Positions 1 to 8,545 of a stretch of 56,864 nt of DNA are shown piece by piece. Under the pieces are notes generated by a model, which had not been told where the DNA came from, did not search any database, and saw nothing but the letters and a program-made list of their open reading frames with translations. Within the stretch, counting starts at the first letter, position 1. Each line of letters starts with the position of its first letter. The translations under genes were made by a program, and so were the position numbers. The stretch is from a bacterium (GTDB taxonomy: Bacteria > Patescibacteriota > Saccharimonadia > CAILAD01 > JADZBC01), in contig JADZBC010000016.1 of the NCBI GenBank assembly GCA_020852295.1, positions 64,294-121,157 on the forward strand. Direction: 5' to 3'.

Positions 1-1365
1 GCCACCACCATTGGTCGTATACTGTCGCGGGGATGTTGCATCGGGCTGGTTGACTGGGCAGGCCGGCCCACGAGGAGCGACCGTTATAGATACGTTGCCG
101 ACCCCCTGTCCGAGAGAGTTAGTGACAATACCACCAAAGCTCACTTTGTGATTCGCGCCAATATTGCCAGGACATGCCGCAAGCGCTGGTCGGGCGCCGA
201 GTAGAGCATCGGTTAGACGACCAAAAATCCCTTTCTTCGGCTGCTCGACGCGACAGAGTCGACCATCGATCTTGGCATTGACCATAAACTCGGGTGCACT
301 TTGATTGTACGAGATCAGCATTTTGGCGCTCAGACCAGTGCCATACACCACCGCTTTATCCACTACTGATTTAGTATAGTCGTCCCAGTTTTTAAAACTG
401 CCTGTGCCGACATCAGACACCCGTGCAATAAAGTAAAAGCCGCCACCCTCTGATTTGGTAATATCACTATATTCATTCTTATTGTTAAGCTTCGCTATAG
501 TATCCCAGTCTTTTGGGTCCTGAAAACCAATTGAGCCCGGGTTATCCTTATTGATACCCTTCATCGGCAAAACAATCATTGTTTCTGGAGAGATGTCGAG
601 TGAGTCCATCTTCTTACCAGCATTGGCGACGGCGGTTATCTCCTCGTCAGTTTTGCCCTGCTGCATAAGTGGTAGTATCTTCTTCTCGAGTGTAGCTCGG
701 GACAACGTGTCCGCCTGCTCTTGTGTGTACTTCGTGGTACCACCAAAGTAGTCCCAGCGGGTAATCACGAGCATGACATCTTTGTACTCAAGAATCTTAT
801 TGGCGAGTTTGTCTTTGAGAGCGCCAATGCGATACTGTCGTAAAACATCTTCCCGTGGGTAATTCTGATTATTGCTACCGTAAAGCGCGTTGAAGCGGAT
901 GAGCATCGCCCGTATCGTGTCCTCGGGAGTACTGCCCTTTTTGATATCTTTATTTGTCTTGAGAATCTGCTCTTCAATGTCCGTATCAGAGATAGGTACA
1001 TTATTCTTCTTTGCTTCAGACTCCAAATTGGCCTGAAGAATTAGTGTCTTCCGGGTAAAGCCATCAAGGTCCTTGAGGACTTCTTCGTTCTTGGTCAGCT
1101 GGGCGGCACGCTCGTTGATAGCTCGAGCATTTTTAAATTCTGCTTTTGTCACAACCGCAGTACCAACCCGTGCATAGACATCCTTATTGCGGACATACAT
1201 GACCGTGACATAGGTCACAATAACTAAGATGGGCAAAACCAATATAGCCCACCAGCCTAATTTCTTGAGTGGTTTCGGCGCTTTACGTTTACCGTGTTGC
1301 TCTATCTCGCTGATATCTTCTGGAGATGGCGTATTGGTAGCTGTCGTTTGGGTTTTCGGATTCAC
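1..1365 (-). CDS. Membrane-anchored SurA/PrsA-like foldase (3' end outside window)
   Basis: The frame opens with GTG at 1365 and stays open to base 1 (455 codons, no stop), so the C terminus is missing. An in-frame stop seven codons upstream limits the start. A charged N terminus of about 37 residues is followed by one membrane segment (about 38-58) and a long outside part. Residues 66-200 resemble the SurA N-terminal chaperone domain, with charged helices after the opening VGTAVVTKAEF. Residues 260-320 look like a parvulin (PpiC) rotamase region. From about 405, after a Cys-containing linker, a beta-rich segment (VSFGGIVTNSLGQGVGNVSI) resembles carboxypeptidase-regulatory-like or Ig-like folds. 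Likely role: folding of secreted proteins outside the membrane. The fold is inferred from patterns only, and rotamase activity is uncertain. Confidence 0.65.
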   Translation of the reverse strand, partial: MNPKTQTTATNTPSPEDISEIEQHGKRKAPKPLKKLGWWAILVLPILVIVTYVTVMYVRNKDVYARVGTAVVTKAEFKNARAINERAAQLTKNEEVLKDLDGFTRKTLILQANLESEAKKNNVPISDTDIEEQILKTNKDIKKGSTPEDTIRAMLIRFNALYGSNNQNYPREDVLRQYRIGALKDKLANKILEYKDVMLVITRWDYFGGTTKYTQEQADTLSRATLEKKILPLMQQGKTDEEITAVANAGKKMDSLDISPETMIVLPMKGINKDNPGSIGFQDPKDWDTIAKLNNKNEYSDITKSEGGGFYFIARVSDVGTGSFKNWDDYTKSVVDKAVVYGTGLSAKMLISYNQSAPEFMVNAKIDGRLCRVEQPKKGIFGRLTDALLGARPALAACPGNIGANHKVSFGGIVTNSLGQGVGNVSITVAPRGPACPVNQPDATSPRQYTTNGGG

Positions 1366-1429
1366 CTCGAAGACTCTTATGTTTCATATACTATACCAGT
1401 CATGCTCCCCAAACAAGACAATGCTTTGG

Positions 1430-1441
1430 TAAAATACTTAT
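1430..1441 (+). promoter_or_regulatory. Leaderless promoter of ychF
   Basis: An extended -10 (TGG then TAAAAT, 1430-1435) lies 6 nt before the ychF ATG at 1442, so transcription should begin at or next to the start codon. No Shine-Dalgarno is present. Confidence 0.6.
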
Positions 1442-2524
1442 ATGAGTTTATCCCTAGGTATCGTGGGGCTGCCAAATGTTGGCAAATCCACTCTTTTTAA
1501 TGCCCTCACCAAATCCGACATACTGGCGGCCAACTACCCCTTTGCCACCATTGAGCCCAATGTTGGTATTGTGCCGCTGCCCGATCGTCGGCTTGACGAG
1601 CTTGCTCGGGTCGCCCAAGCAGCCAAGGTTGTGCCAGCGCCAGTCACCTTCACCGATATCGCCGGTATCGTCAAAGGCGCTGCCGAGGGTGCGGGCTTGG
1701 GCAACAAGTTTCTTAGCCACATCCGTGAATGCGCCGCCATCGTGCAGGTAGTGCGCGCTTTTGAAAACGACGACATCATCCACGTCGATGACAAGATTGA
1801 CCCGGCACGAGATATTGATACCATCAAAACCGAGCTCATCTTGGCTGATCTCGCGACACTCGACCGAGCCATTCCGCGCCTTGAAAAAGATGCCAAGACC
1901 TCCGCTGAAGCCAAGGCTGCCGTACAGACTCTAGCCGACGTCCGCGCCAAGCTTGATGCTGGGGAATTGGCAGTAACGCAATTTCACAACGTAGAACTGC
2001 CCGAAGCTGTACGCGAGCTGCAACTCCTCACCGCCAAGCCATTTATCTATGTATTCAATGTCGACGAGGCGGGCCTGAGTGACGTGGCGCTGCACGAAAA
2101 ACTGCGCAGCTTGGTTGCTCCCCTGCCCGCACTCGTGCTCTGTGCCGAACTCGAAGCCCAACTCAAAGACATGAGTCACGAAGAAGCCAGCGAACTGCTC
2201 GGCGAGTATGGACAAAAAGAATCAGGACTCGAGGCACTGGCGCATCTTGGTTTTTCAATTTTAGGTCTGCAAACGTACTTCACGGCCGGCGAAAAAGAAG
2301 CCAAGGCTTGGGTCATCCCTCAAGGCGCTACCGCCCCGGAAGCGGCCGGCGTTATTCACACTGACTTCGAAAAGGGCTTTATTAAGGCCGAGATCGCTAG
2401 CTACGAAGATTTTGTTCAGCTCGGCGGATGGTCTGGTGCGCGCAGTGCCGGCAAGGTGCGACTCGAAGGGCGGGATTATGTGATGCAAGACGGCGACGTC
2501 GTGCTATTTCGATTCAACAACTAG
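1442..2524 (+). CDS. ychF: Ribosome-binding GTPase/ATPase YchF (Obg family)
   Basis: This 360-residue protein has the usual YchF length. The P-loop GLPNVGKST is at residues 9-17, switch II follows FTDIAGIVKG near 68-77, and the base-recognition motif is N206-V-D-E instead of NKxD, as in YchF proteins that accept ATP. The C-terminal third (from about 275) is the TGS domain and ends in the typical VMQDGDVVLFRFN. The role known for the family is ribosome association and translation or stress control in the cytoplasm. The start follows a -10 box by 6 nt with no Shine-Dalgarno. The next gene begins 12 nt after the stop. Confidence 0.96.
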   Translation: MSLSLGIVGLPNVGKSTLFNALTKSDILAANYPFATIEPNVGIVPLPDRRLDELARVAQAAKVVPAPVTFTDIAGIVKGAAEGAGLGNKFLSHIRECAAIVQVVRAFENDDIIHVDDKIDPARDIDTIKTELILADLATLDRAIPRLEKDAKTSAEAKAAVQTLADVRAKLDAGELAVTQFHNVELPEAVRELQLLTAKPFIYVFNVDEAGLSDVALHEKLRSLVAPLPALVLCAELEAQLKDMSHEEASELLGEYGQKESGLEALAHLGFSILGLQTYFTAGEKEAKAWVIPQGATAPEAAGVIHTDFEKGFIKAEIASYEDFVQLGGWSGARSAGKVRLEGRDYVMQDGDVVLFRFNN

Positions 2525-2536
2525 GGAGTAAGTTAA

Positions 2537-3403
2537 ATGGAAGACCAGCCCGACGCGGAAACAAACATACATTTTACCAACCCGCTAGCTAGCCAATCGG
2601 GAGAGGAGGCAGAAGAAGTCAAGCTGCCAATGAAGTTATCAAAGCTCGTTAGTCACGAGAAACTATTAGAAAACGCCCGCAATTACCCAGAAATGGGATT
2701 CGACCTTGACCCAGAGTTAGTGTCTTATGTGCGCGACATCTTGCTGCTATTGCCGCTGGTGCATCGCACAGATGCCAAAAGAATAAGTTCGGAACCTGTC
2801 AGTGGCGGTTCATTATATGATTCAATTGTACCCCAATCTTACATGCACGGTGCCGGTAGTGATTCTGATAATACCTTTGAACTCGATAGAGACCTTGATC
2901 TCGACGAGTTTGTCTTTATGGCCTGGGGGGCAATATACCCACAAGAAAGAGGTCATTTTCTGGCAGGGGTACGTAACGCCGCTTTAATCTCAAGTTCCCT
3001 CCTACTAGACCCTCGCTGTATAGTTTCACCAGACGATATCTCTTCAATCATTAGCTATCATGACCTCAAGACGGGTATTAAATCTCTTGACCAAAAAGAA
3101 CGTCAAGCCATACAAGAAGAGTATCTTGATAAGTTAGTAACAGGACGAGATTGGCTAGAAATTGAAGCCAGGCGGATAGCTAAACAGCTAACAGACAACC
3201 CACAAGATCTAGATATCGCAAAGTTATTTGCAGGTGATCTAGGTGAGATAAAATTTTTTGGTGAAATTCCTCGCTCAAAAATTATTGCAATCGTAGACAC
3301 TCACGATAAGCATGAGTACGATCTATATCGCAAACAAATTGAAGAAGAAACAGGCTTTATTCTCGCAAAGGTTCGTCAATTTTCGCGCAAACATTTACGT
3401 TAA
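2537..3403 (+). CDS. Hypothetical soluble protein, 288 aa
   Basis: I do not recognise this family. The ATG follows a GGGAG Shine-Dalgarno and lies 12 nt after ychF, so it is probably cotranscribed. The first 35 residues are acidic and look disordered. The rest is helical with conserved-looking blocks: a DxDxD acidic stretch (about 117-123), a segment around HDLKTGIKSLDQKERQ (about 175-190), and a C-terminal HDKHEYDLYRKQIEEE helix. There is no signal peptide or membrane segment. Codon use matches the core genes. It ends next to the convergent Nudix gene with no spacer. Confidence 0.7.
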   Translation: MEDQPDAETNIHFTNPLASQSGEEAEEVKLPMKLSKLVSHEKLLENARNYPEMGFDLDPELVSYVRDILLLLPLVHRTDAKRISSEPVSGGSLYDSIVPQSYMHGAGSDSDNTFELDRDLDLDEFVFMAWGAIYPQERGHFLAGVRNAALISSSLLLDPRCIVSPDDISSIISYHDLKTGIKSLDQKERQAIQEEYLDKLVTGRDWLEIEARRIAKQLTDNPQDLDIAKLFAGDLGEIKFFGEIPRSKIIAIVDTHDKHEYDLYRKQIEEETGFILAKVRQFSRKHLR

Positions 3404-3880
3404 CTAGTACACCAACTCGCCATTGTGCAGATAGTGCACATTTTTGCCCGACATCCCGGCTTCGAGAACCGTCTTGACGCGTCGAGCGGCAGATTTCATC
3501 AGTAGGTCATAGGCTTCGTCCAGCCCTACAAATCGATACTCGGCAATTTCCGAATGCTGCTTTACGATGGTGCCGATCTGTTGGTCGGTCAGTGCCCCAC
3601 CATCAAACAAAAAATTAATCTTATCGGTCTTAAAAAAATCCCCTGGGCGTTCGTGACAAAAATCGACAGCCACAAGCGGCATGTTTTTTATGACCAAGCC
3701 AAGCTCTTCTTCAATCTCGCAAACAGCTCCATGCAATGGTGCTTCGTTTGGCTCGACAACTCCACCGGGTAGAAGCCAGTCACGACGATAGTGGGCTTTC
3801 ACAATCAAAAGTTGGCCAGCGGAGTTAAAAATAAGCGCGGCCGCGCTTACAAGCTTGGTCGGGGTATTGGGTGCGCGCAC
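3404..3880 (-). CDS. Nudix hydrolase
   Basis: 158 residues with one Nudix fold. The Nudix box spans about residues 39-62 (GGVVEPNEAPLHGAVC, then EIEEELGL). The metal-binding glutamates are present, but the usual Arg before the first Glu is Cys (C-E-I-E-E-E). Family role: hydrolysis of nucleoside diphosphate-linked compounds; substrate unknown. The GTG start overlaps the efp stop by one base (TAGTG), which indicates translational coupling at the end of the rpsF-ssb-rpsR-efp operon. A 5' extension of the frame would run into efp, so GTG at 3880 is preferred. Confidence 0.87.
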   Translation of the reverse strand: MRAPNTPTKLVSAAALIFNSAGQLLIVKAHYRRDWLLPGGVVEPNEAPLHGAVCEIEEELGLVIKNMPLVAVDFCHERPGDFFKTDKINFLFDGGALTDQQIGTIVKQHSEIAEYRFVGLDEAYDLLMKSAARRVKTVLEAGMSGKNVHYLHNGELVY

Positions 3881-4440
3881 TACTTGGCGCGCTCAATATA
3901 CTGCCCGGTTCGAGTATCGATCCGGACCTTATCCCCCTGCTTAATAAAGAGTGGCACCTGCACTTCTTGGCCGGTCTCGAGAGTGACTGGCATGGTCGCC
4001 GAACTTGCCGTGTCACCCTTCACTCCTTTGGCTGCTTGAGTGACCTCGACTGCAACATTTTTTGGCAGATCAAAGCCGATAATTCGTTCGTTGAAAATCA
4101 GTGCCGTTATCTCACTGCCCTCAGGGAAGTATTTGGCGACTTCTTCAGCGGTATCAACTGGCACCTCGTACTGCTCAAAACTCTGCATATCCATGAGCGC
4201 CAAGTCGTTGCCTGACCGGTAGAGGTACTGCACTTTAGCTCGCGACACATCGGCTGGCGCGATCTTCTCGTTGGTGCCAAATGACTTGTCGACCACGCTA
4301 CCATTGAGGAGATTCTTAAGCTTCACTTTCACCGTAGCGCCACCGCGGCCCATCTTGGTATGCGAATATTCCGTCACTCGATACGGAGTGCCGCCTAGAT
4401 CTATCAGTGTCTCTTTGCGGAGATCAGTGATGCCGTACAT
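3880..4440 (-). CDS. efp: Translation elongation factor P
   Basis: 186 residues, the usual EF-P length, with the N-terminal KOW-like domain and two OB domains. EF-P binds the ribosome between the P and E sites and rescues polyproline stalls. The loop at residues 28-35 reads TKMGRGGA, putting Arg32 where most bacteria have Lys34. Arg at this place is typical of EF-P rhamnosylated by EarP in some proteobacteria; no earP-like gene is in this window. It follows rpsR directly and overlaps the Nudix start by one base. Confidence 0.97.
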   Translation of the reverse strand: MYGITDLRKETLIDLGGTPYRVTEYSHTKMGRGGATVKVKLKNLLNGSVVDKSFGTNEKIAPADVSRAKVQYLYRSGNDLALMDMQSFEQYEVPVDTAEEVAKYFPEGSEITALIFNERIIGFDLPKNVAVEVTQAAKGVKGDTASSATMPVTLETGQEVQVPLFIKQGDKVRIDTRTGQYIERAK

Positions 4441-4659
4441 CTACCGCACCACAAATGGAAGTAGACCAATGTGACGAGCGCGCTTGAGAGCCTTAGCCAG
4501 CATACGCTGGTGCTTCATGCTCGCGCCGGTGCGCTTACGCGACTCGATCTTGCCAACACTACTGAGGTAACGCTGCAAGAGCTTCACATCTTTGTAGTCG
4601 ATGTACTCGATCTTCTCTGAATAAAAACGATTCTGTTTGCGATTGTAAAATTCTGCCAT
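4441..4659 (-). CDS. rpsR: 30S ribosomal protein S18
   Basis: 72 residues with the family core: [26 protein letters not shown] and the basic C-terminal helix ending [12 protein letters not shown]. It lacks N-terminal cysteines. It binds the 30S platform as a partner of S6. It lies 9 nt after ssb in the classic rpsF-ssb-rpsR order and directly before efp; GGAGAG upstream of the ATG is the ribosome binding site. Confidence 0.97.
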   Translation of the reverse strand: MAEFYNRKQNRFYSEKIEYIDYKDVKLLQRYLSSVGKIESRKRTGASMKHQRMLAKALKRARHIGLLPFVVR

Positions 4660-4668
4660 TATTCTCTC

Positions 4669-5136
4669 CTAAAATGGAATGTCGTCTAAGTTAATATCGC
4701 CATCACCCATGTCTTCGATAGCTACGTCATCTTTCTTGGCTGGCTTGGCCGGAGCCGCTTTTGGCTCTTGGTTGTAGTCATCCATGCCGCCATCTGGTCC
4801 GTTGCCACCACCAACAAAGTTGATGTCTGTTGCCACAATCTCGGTCTTCTGGCGCTTGCTGCCGTCCTGGGCATCCCAAGTACGAGTTTGCAAACGACCA
4901 ACTACTAGCACCTTGCGGCCCTTGCTCAGATAGTTACTAACGAGCTCACCAAGTTTGCCCCAAGCAACGATGTCGTGGAATTCTACGGCATCCTTCTTTT
5001 CGCCTGATGGATCTTGCCAACTACGGTTGGTAGCCACCGAAAAACTTGCTACCGACTGGCCACTTGGTGTGGTGCGCAGTTCGGGGTCACGGGTCAAGTT
5101 ACCCATGATGATTGCCTGATTAAAATCTTTTGCCAT
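4669..5136 (-). CDS. ssb: Single-stranded DNA-binding protein
   Basis: 155 residues: an N-terminal OB fold (about 1-108, opening AKDFNQAIIMGNLTRDPE), a Gly/Pro/Ala/Lys-rich linker and the acidic tip INLDDIPF that recruits DNA-repair and replication partners. It coats single-stranded DNA. Its ATG overlaps the rpsF stop by one base (TAATG), so it is coupled to S6 translation. Confidence 0.97.
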   Translation of the reverse strand: MAKDFNQAIIMGNLTRDPELRTTPSGQSVASFSVATNRSWQDPSGEKKDAVEFHDIVAWGKLGELVSNYLSKGRKVLVVGRLQTRTWDAQDGSKRQKTEIVATDINFVGGGNGPDGGMDDYNQEPKAAPAKPAKKDDVAIEDMGDGDINLDDIPF

Positions 5137-5528
5137 TACTCCTTGTCCTCCTTGTCACTAGTTTCACTCTGCTCTACTTCGTCTTTGTCTTTAGCTTCTT
5201 TCTTGTCGGTTTTGGCACTCGGATTTGGCTTATTGATGTAGCGGATGTCTTCTAGCGAAACAACAAGATAACGCATTACCTCTTCGGTGATACGCAGCGT
5301 ACTGTCGATAGAAGCGACATTACTTGGATCAAGGCTGACCTGGTAAAAAACGTAAATGCCCCAGTCCTGTTTTTTGATCTGGTAAGCAAGCTTTCGTTTG
5401 CCCCAGTTGTCTTTCTTAGTAACTTTTCCGCCGGCGTTGGCGATGATCTTTTCGATTTTAGTTGTGGCGCCTTCGATGTCTATCTCGAGATCCGGGTGCA
5501 GCACAACAGCAATTTCGTATTGTCGCAT
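5136..5528 (-). CDS. rpsF: 30S ribosomal protein S6
   Basis: 130 residues from the ATG at 5528 (MRQYEIAVVLHPDLEID), which follows a GAAAGG site. The open frame extends 60 codons upstream, but that part lies in the leader and does not resemble S6. The body has the S6 ferredoxin-like fold (DNWGKRKLAYQIKKQ, then GIYVFYQVSLD). The acidic/lysine-rich tail after about residue 100 is longer than usual. First gene of the rpsF-ssb-rpsR-efp-nudix operon. Confidence 0.95.
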   Translation of the reverse strand: MRQYEIAVVLHPDLEIDIEGATTKIEKIIANAGGKVTKKDNWGKRKLAYQIKKQDWGIYVFYQVSLDPSNVASIDSTLRITEEVMRYLVVSLEDIRYINKPNPSAKTDKKEAKDKDEVEQSETSDKEDKE

Positions 5529-5618
5529 GATTTGCCTTTCTTTGGTTCTCCCGATGGTCGGGGTTCGCCGCAGTCTGCTAAGCACTTGCTGCGGCAAAAA
5601 GGTTAATTTGATATACGC
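5529..5618 (-). promoter_or_regulatory. Structured rpsF leader, possible S6:S18 autoregulatory element
   Basis: The leader folds into a GCCGCAG/CTGCGGC hairpin and then a CCCGA-CCA-TCGGG hairpin just upstream of the ribosome binding site. Many bacteria have an rpsF leader with CCG-containing hairpins bound by the S6-S18 complex. Whether this is the same motif is inference; I only see the stems and the CCGACC-type sequence. Confidence 0.4.
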
Positions 5619-5621
5619 GTA

Positions 5622-5650
5622 AGTATATCTTAAAATCGCTGTTTGGTCAA
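5622..5650 (-). promoter_or_regulatory. rpsF operon promoter
   Basis: TTGACC (5645-5650 on the minus strand), a 17-nt spacer and TATACT (5622-5627). It lies back to back with the -10 box of the PRC-barrel gene, so the two divergent promoters nearly overlap. Confidence 0.7.
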
Positions 5651-5652
5651 GG

Positions 5653-5664
5653 TATAATAAGGCT
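5653..5664 (+). promoter_or_regulatory. Leaderless promoter of the PRC-barrel gene
   Basis: TATAAT (5653-5658) ends 6 nt before the ATG at 5665, with no room for an untranslated leader. Confidence 0.6.
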
Positions 5665-6198
5665 ATGCAAATACTGCGCAGCCAAATTATCGGCCGACAT
5701 GTGTTCAATATACAGGGAGGCTATGACATGGGTACCATAACCGATATCATAGCCGACATGAAGAATCTTCACATCAACCTGTTTGTTGTGAAAAAGTTCG
5801 ACGACCTAAAGCAGCCATACTATCTCATGCCGGACGATATCAGACAGATTATCACCCAGAGAGCCATCGTCGACCGCGAAGATAAACTGAGTGAAGCCGA
5901 AGAACTAATCCGCCTTCAGAAGGCTATCAAGCAACATTTTAATTTAATGAGCTGCTCCGTACAGACCGTCTCCGGAAAAAAGCTTGGCAAAGTAATCGAC
6001 TGCAGTTTTGATGACTCATTCTTCATCGTAAAAAAAATCTATGTGTCGGTTCGTCTGTGGAATAAAGTATTTCATGACCAACTCATCATTGACCGAGACG
6101 ACATCGTAGATGTTACTGCAAAACGCATTACTGTTCGCGATGGATTTGCAAAAAATCGACAAACCATTACAAATGTATTGCCGGCCAAGGCAAGCTAA
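5665..6198 (+). CDS. PRC-barrel domain protein
   Basis: 177 residues, soluble. Two PRC-barrel-like halves are visible: residues 1-60 (SQIIGRHVFNIQGG to YYLMPDDI) and about 95-160 (VSGKKLGKVIDCSFDDSFF to DIVDVTAKRI). They are joined by a charged helix. PRC barrels bind partner proteins or RNA (for example RimM) or sit in photosystem assembly factors. The function here is unknown. It is divergent from the rpsF operon and starts 6 nt after TATAAT. Confidence 0.75.
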   Translation: MQILRSQIIGRHVFNIQGGYDMGTITDIIADMKNLHINLFVVKKFDDLKQPYYLMPDDIRQIITQRAIVDREDKLSEAEELIRLQKAIKQHFNLMSCSVQTVSGKKLGKVIDCSFDDSFFIVKKIYVSVRLWNKVFHDQLIIDRDDIVDVTAKRITVRDGFAKNRQTITNVLPAKAS

Positions 6199-6227
6199 CC
6201 TATACTAAAACAAACAGGAGGTGTGAA

Positions 6228-6293
6228 TTGGTTGTAGCAATTTTGTGGATACTCGTGGTCGGTGTGACCCTAAAAATTATCCTTGCTACCTAA
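6228..6293 (+). CDS. Candidate 21-aa membrane microprotein
   Basis: AGGAGG at 6216-6221 stands 6 nt before a TTG codon that opens a 21-codon frame encoding an almost entirely hydrophobic peptide (VVAILWILVVGVTLKIILAT), enough for one membrane helix. The frame ends at TAA (6291-6293) and overlaps the 3' end of recX on the other strand by 24 nt. The good Shine-Dalgarno, unusual for this region, is the main support. It could be chance. Confidence 0.35.
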   Translation: MVVAILWILVVGVTLKIILAT

Positions 6294-6899
6294 CTCCTCC
6301 TCTAAAACTTTACGAATATCACTGTAAGAAAATCCTTTCGTAGAAAGATAGCGCATAAGTTTTGACGGGTCTTGCCAAGAAACACCGGGCCTATTTTTTT
6401 TTCGTACAATCTGGCGAAGATTATCAAGCTCAATGTCTTGAGTTTGTTCAGACAGTGCTGCCTCAATGGCATCTTTAGATACCTGCTTTTGGCGCAGTTC
6501 CTGGATTAGGATTCTTCGTGAACGAAATTTTACGGCATTTCTACTCTGCACCCACGCAGCCGCAAATGCTTTATCGTCTATAAGACGAGCCTTTTCTAGT
6601 TCATTCAGAGTAGTGACGATGATATCGTCATCATAATCTTTTCGCTTGAGATAAGTGGCAACTTCCGCACGACTACGGGGCCGGAAGCTCAAGAAATATT
6701 GCGCACGCTCCATTGCTTTACCGCGTTGACTCTCTTCTTTTAGCTTATCAAGGTCAGCATCAGAGACTGCCTGACCTACTTGCAGATGAAGCGTCGCTAA
6801 TGCTAGTTCGCTCAAGCTAAAGCTGTATTTACCATCGACAAAGATATTGTACCGCCCCTCGCGCTTCACCTGCGGCTTGATCGCAGTTATCTCTGGCAC
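6270..6899 (-). CDS. recX: Regulatory protein RecX
   Basis: 209 residues with three repeats of the RecX three-helix motif (for example RAQYFLSFRPRSRAEVATYL, then LIDDKAFAAAWVQSRN). RecX binds the RecA filament and limits recombinase and coprotease activity. The GTG start lies 7 nt after the recA stop; the pair forms an operon. Confidence 0.93.
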   Translation of the reverse strand: MPEITAIKPQVKREGRYNIFVDGKYSFSLSELALATLHLQVGQAVSDADLDKLKEESQRGKAMERAQYFLSFRPRSRAEVATYLKRKDYDDDIIVTTLNELEKARLIDDKAFAAAWVQSRNAVKFRSRRILIQELRQKQVSKDAIEAALSEQTQDIELDNLRQIVRKKNRPGVSWQDPSKLMRYLSTKGFSYSDIRKVLEEELGSKDNF

Positions 6900-6906
6900 A
6901 GTGGGC

Positions 6907-7965
6907 CTACTGGGCTACTTTGCGTATAGCTGCATCGAGTTCATCCATCACTTTAGGATGATCCTTCAGAAACTGCTTGGCGGCTTCGCGCCCCTGAGCA
7001 ATCTTCTCATCCTTGTATGAATACCAAGCGCCCGATTTCGCGACTAATTCATGTTTCACAGCAAGGTCGATCAAGTCACCCGCCTTAGAAATGCCCTCAT
7101 TGTACATAATATCGAACTCAGCAATGCGGAATGGTGCGGCGATCTTATTTTTGACAACCTTTACTTTGACGTGGTTACCAACCACGTTGTCGCCATCTTT
7201 GATCTGCTCGGTGCGACGGATATCAAGTCGTACGGAAGAATAATACTTCAGTGCATTAACGCCCGATGTTACTTCTGGATTACCAAACATTACACCAATT
7301 TTCATACGAAGCTGGTTGATAAATATAACCGTAGTATTGGACTTTGCAATCACACCAGTGAGCTTACGAAGGGCCTGACTCATGAGGCGGGCTTGCAAGC
7401 CAACGTGAGAATCACCCATCTCGCCTTCGATCTCGGCTCGTGGCACCAGTGCTGCAACCGAGTCCACAACCACAATATCAACTGCACTAGAGCGCACAAG
7501 TGTCTCGCAAATCTCAAGTGCTTGCTCCCCTGTATCTGGCTGAGAGATAAGCAAATCATCGAGCTTCACGCCGATACGACCAGCATATTCTGGATCAAGC
7601 GCGTGCTCGGCATCGATAAATGCTGCCAAACCGCCACGCTTTTGTACTTCTGCCAGTACGTGGAGTGACAGCGTCGTCTTACCACTCGACTCCGGTCCAT
7701 AGATCTCAACGATACGCCCTTTAGGAATACCGCCGCCAAGTGCTAGATCAAGTGATAAGCTGCCCGTAGGAATGGTCTCAACATGCACCCTTGAGCCTTC
7801 GCCGAGCTTCATGATCGAACCCTTGCCGAACTGTCGTTCGATTTGTTCGACTGCCAAATCCACCGCCTTTAGTCGGGCATTTTTATCCTTGTCATTTTTC
7901 AGTTCATCGGTTGCCATAGTCTTTTCCTGTTTTGCTGATTTTTTTGGTGAAGTAGCTAACGCCAT
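6907..7965 (-). CDS. recA: Recombinase RecA
   Basis: 352 residues. The Walker A motif GPESSGKT is at 90-97, with the characteristic [28 protein letters not shown] and [10 protein letters not shown]-type (here [11 protein letters not shown]) blocks in order. It has a slightly longer, lysine-rich N-terminal tail. It catalyses homologous pairing on single-stranded DNA and induces LexA cleavage in species that have LexA. The ATG at 7965 follows GAGAGGGA. Confidence 0.98.
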   Translation of the reverse strand: MALATSPKKSAKQEKTMATDELKNDKDKNARLKAVDLAVEQIERQFGKGSIMKLGEGSRVHVETIPTGSLSLDLALGGGIPKGRIVEIYGPESSGKTTLSLHVLAEVQKRGGLAAFIDAEHALDPEYAGRIGVKLDDLLISQPDTGEQALEICETLVRSSAVDIVVVDSVAALVPRAEIEGEMGDSHVGLQARLMSQALRKLTGVIAKSNTTVIFINQLRMKIGVMFGNPEVTSGVNALKYYSSVRLDIRRTEQIKDGDNVVGNHVKVKVVKNKIAAPFRIAEFDIMYNEGISKAGDLIDLAVKHELVAKSGAWYSYKDEKIAQGREAAKQFLKDHPKVMDELDAAIRKVAQ

Positions 7966-8000
7966 CGGTCCCTCTCAATCTTAAAATATCTCTTAAGACT

Positions 8001-8030
8001 AGTATACCGAACAAAATACGAATAGGTCAA
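8001..8030 (-). promoter_or_regulatory. recA promoter
   Basis: TTGACC (8025-8030), an 18-nt spacer and TATACT (8001-8006) on the minus strand. I found no convincing LexA box in the leader. Confidence 0.6.
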
Positions 8031-8035
8031 TATGC

Positions 8036-8533
8036 TTAACGGTAGTTTGTGAAACTCACGGGAAAATCGAGCTCGGCGCCGCGCAACAACTGCATCACCC
8101 CCTGCAGGTCATCTTTGCTGCCAGCGCTGACACGCACAGCCTCACCTTGGATTTGTGATTTTACCTTAGGGTATTCATCGCGTATCAGCTTTGTTATTTT
8201 CTTCGCCTTATCCTGATCGAGGCCCTTAATCAGAGGGAGGACTTTTTTATAGATCATATTGCCCGAGGTGATTTCGGCAGTCTTATCGAGACACCGAAGA
8301 TCAATATTTCGCTTCAGAAACTTCGATTCGAGCACGTCAACAATTGTCTCTAGCTTAAGCTCGGAGTTTGCCTCAATCGAAATGATCGCCTTGTCTTTGT
8401 CGTACTCCAACTTAGCTCCGGTCCCCTGAAAATCATAGCGAGTCGCAAGCTCACGCTTTGCCTGATCGGTCGCATTGAGCATCTCGGCCGCATCATATTC
8501 ACTTACCACATCAAACGAAAAATCTTTTGCCAT
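8036..8533 (-). CDS. YajQ family nucleotide-binding protein
   Basis: 165 residues, the usual length, with the family opening AKDFSFDVVSEYD, the central EANSELKLETIVDVLESK and the C-terminal VRVSAGSKDDLQGVMQLLR. YajQ proteins are two-ferredoxin-fold nucleotide binders; some bind c-di-GMP. The start follows TATAAT (minus strand, 8540-8545) by 6 nt, and that -10 box contains the stop codon of the upstream gene. Confidence 0.93.
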   Translation of the reverse strand: MAKDFSFDVVSEYDAAEMLNATDQAKRELATRYDFQGTGAKLEYDKDKAIISIEANSELKLETIVDVLESKFLKRNIDLRCLDKTAEITSGNMIYKKVLPLIKGLDQDKAKKITKLIRDEYPKVKSQIQGEAVRVSAGSKDDLQGVMQLLRGAELDFPVSFTNYR

Positions 8534-8539
8534 AAAGCT

Positions 8540-8545
8540 ATTATA
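8540..8545 (-). promoter_or_regulatory. Leaderless -10 box of yajQ
   Basis: TATAAT overlaps the TAA of the upstream 2H phosphoesterase gene and stands exactly 6 nt before the yajQ ATG. Confidence 0.55.

Noticed and set aside
7966-8035. LexA/SOS box upstream of recA
   Set aside because: CGAAC and CGAAT occur but as direct, not inverted, repeats, so they do not form a CGAAC-N4-GTTCG operator.
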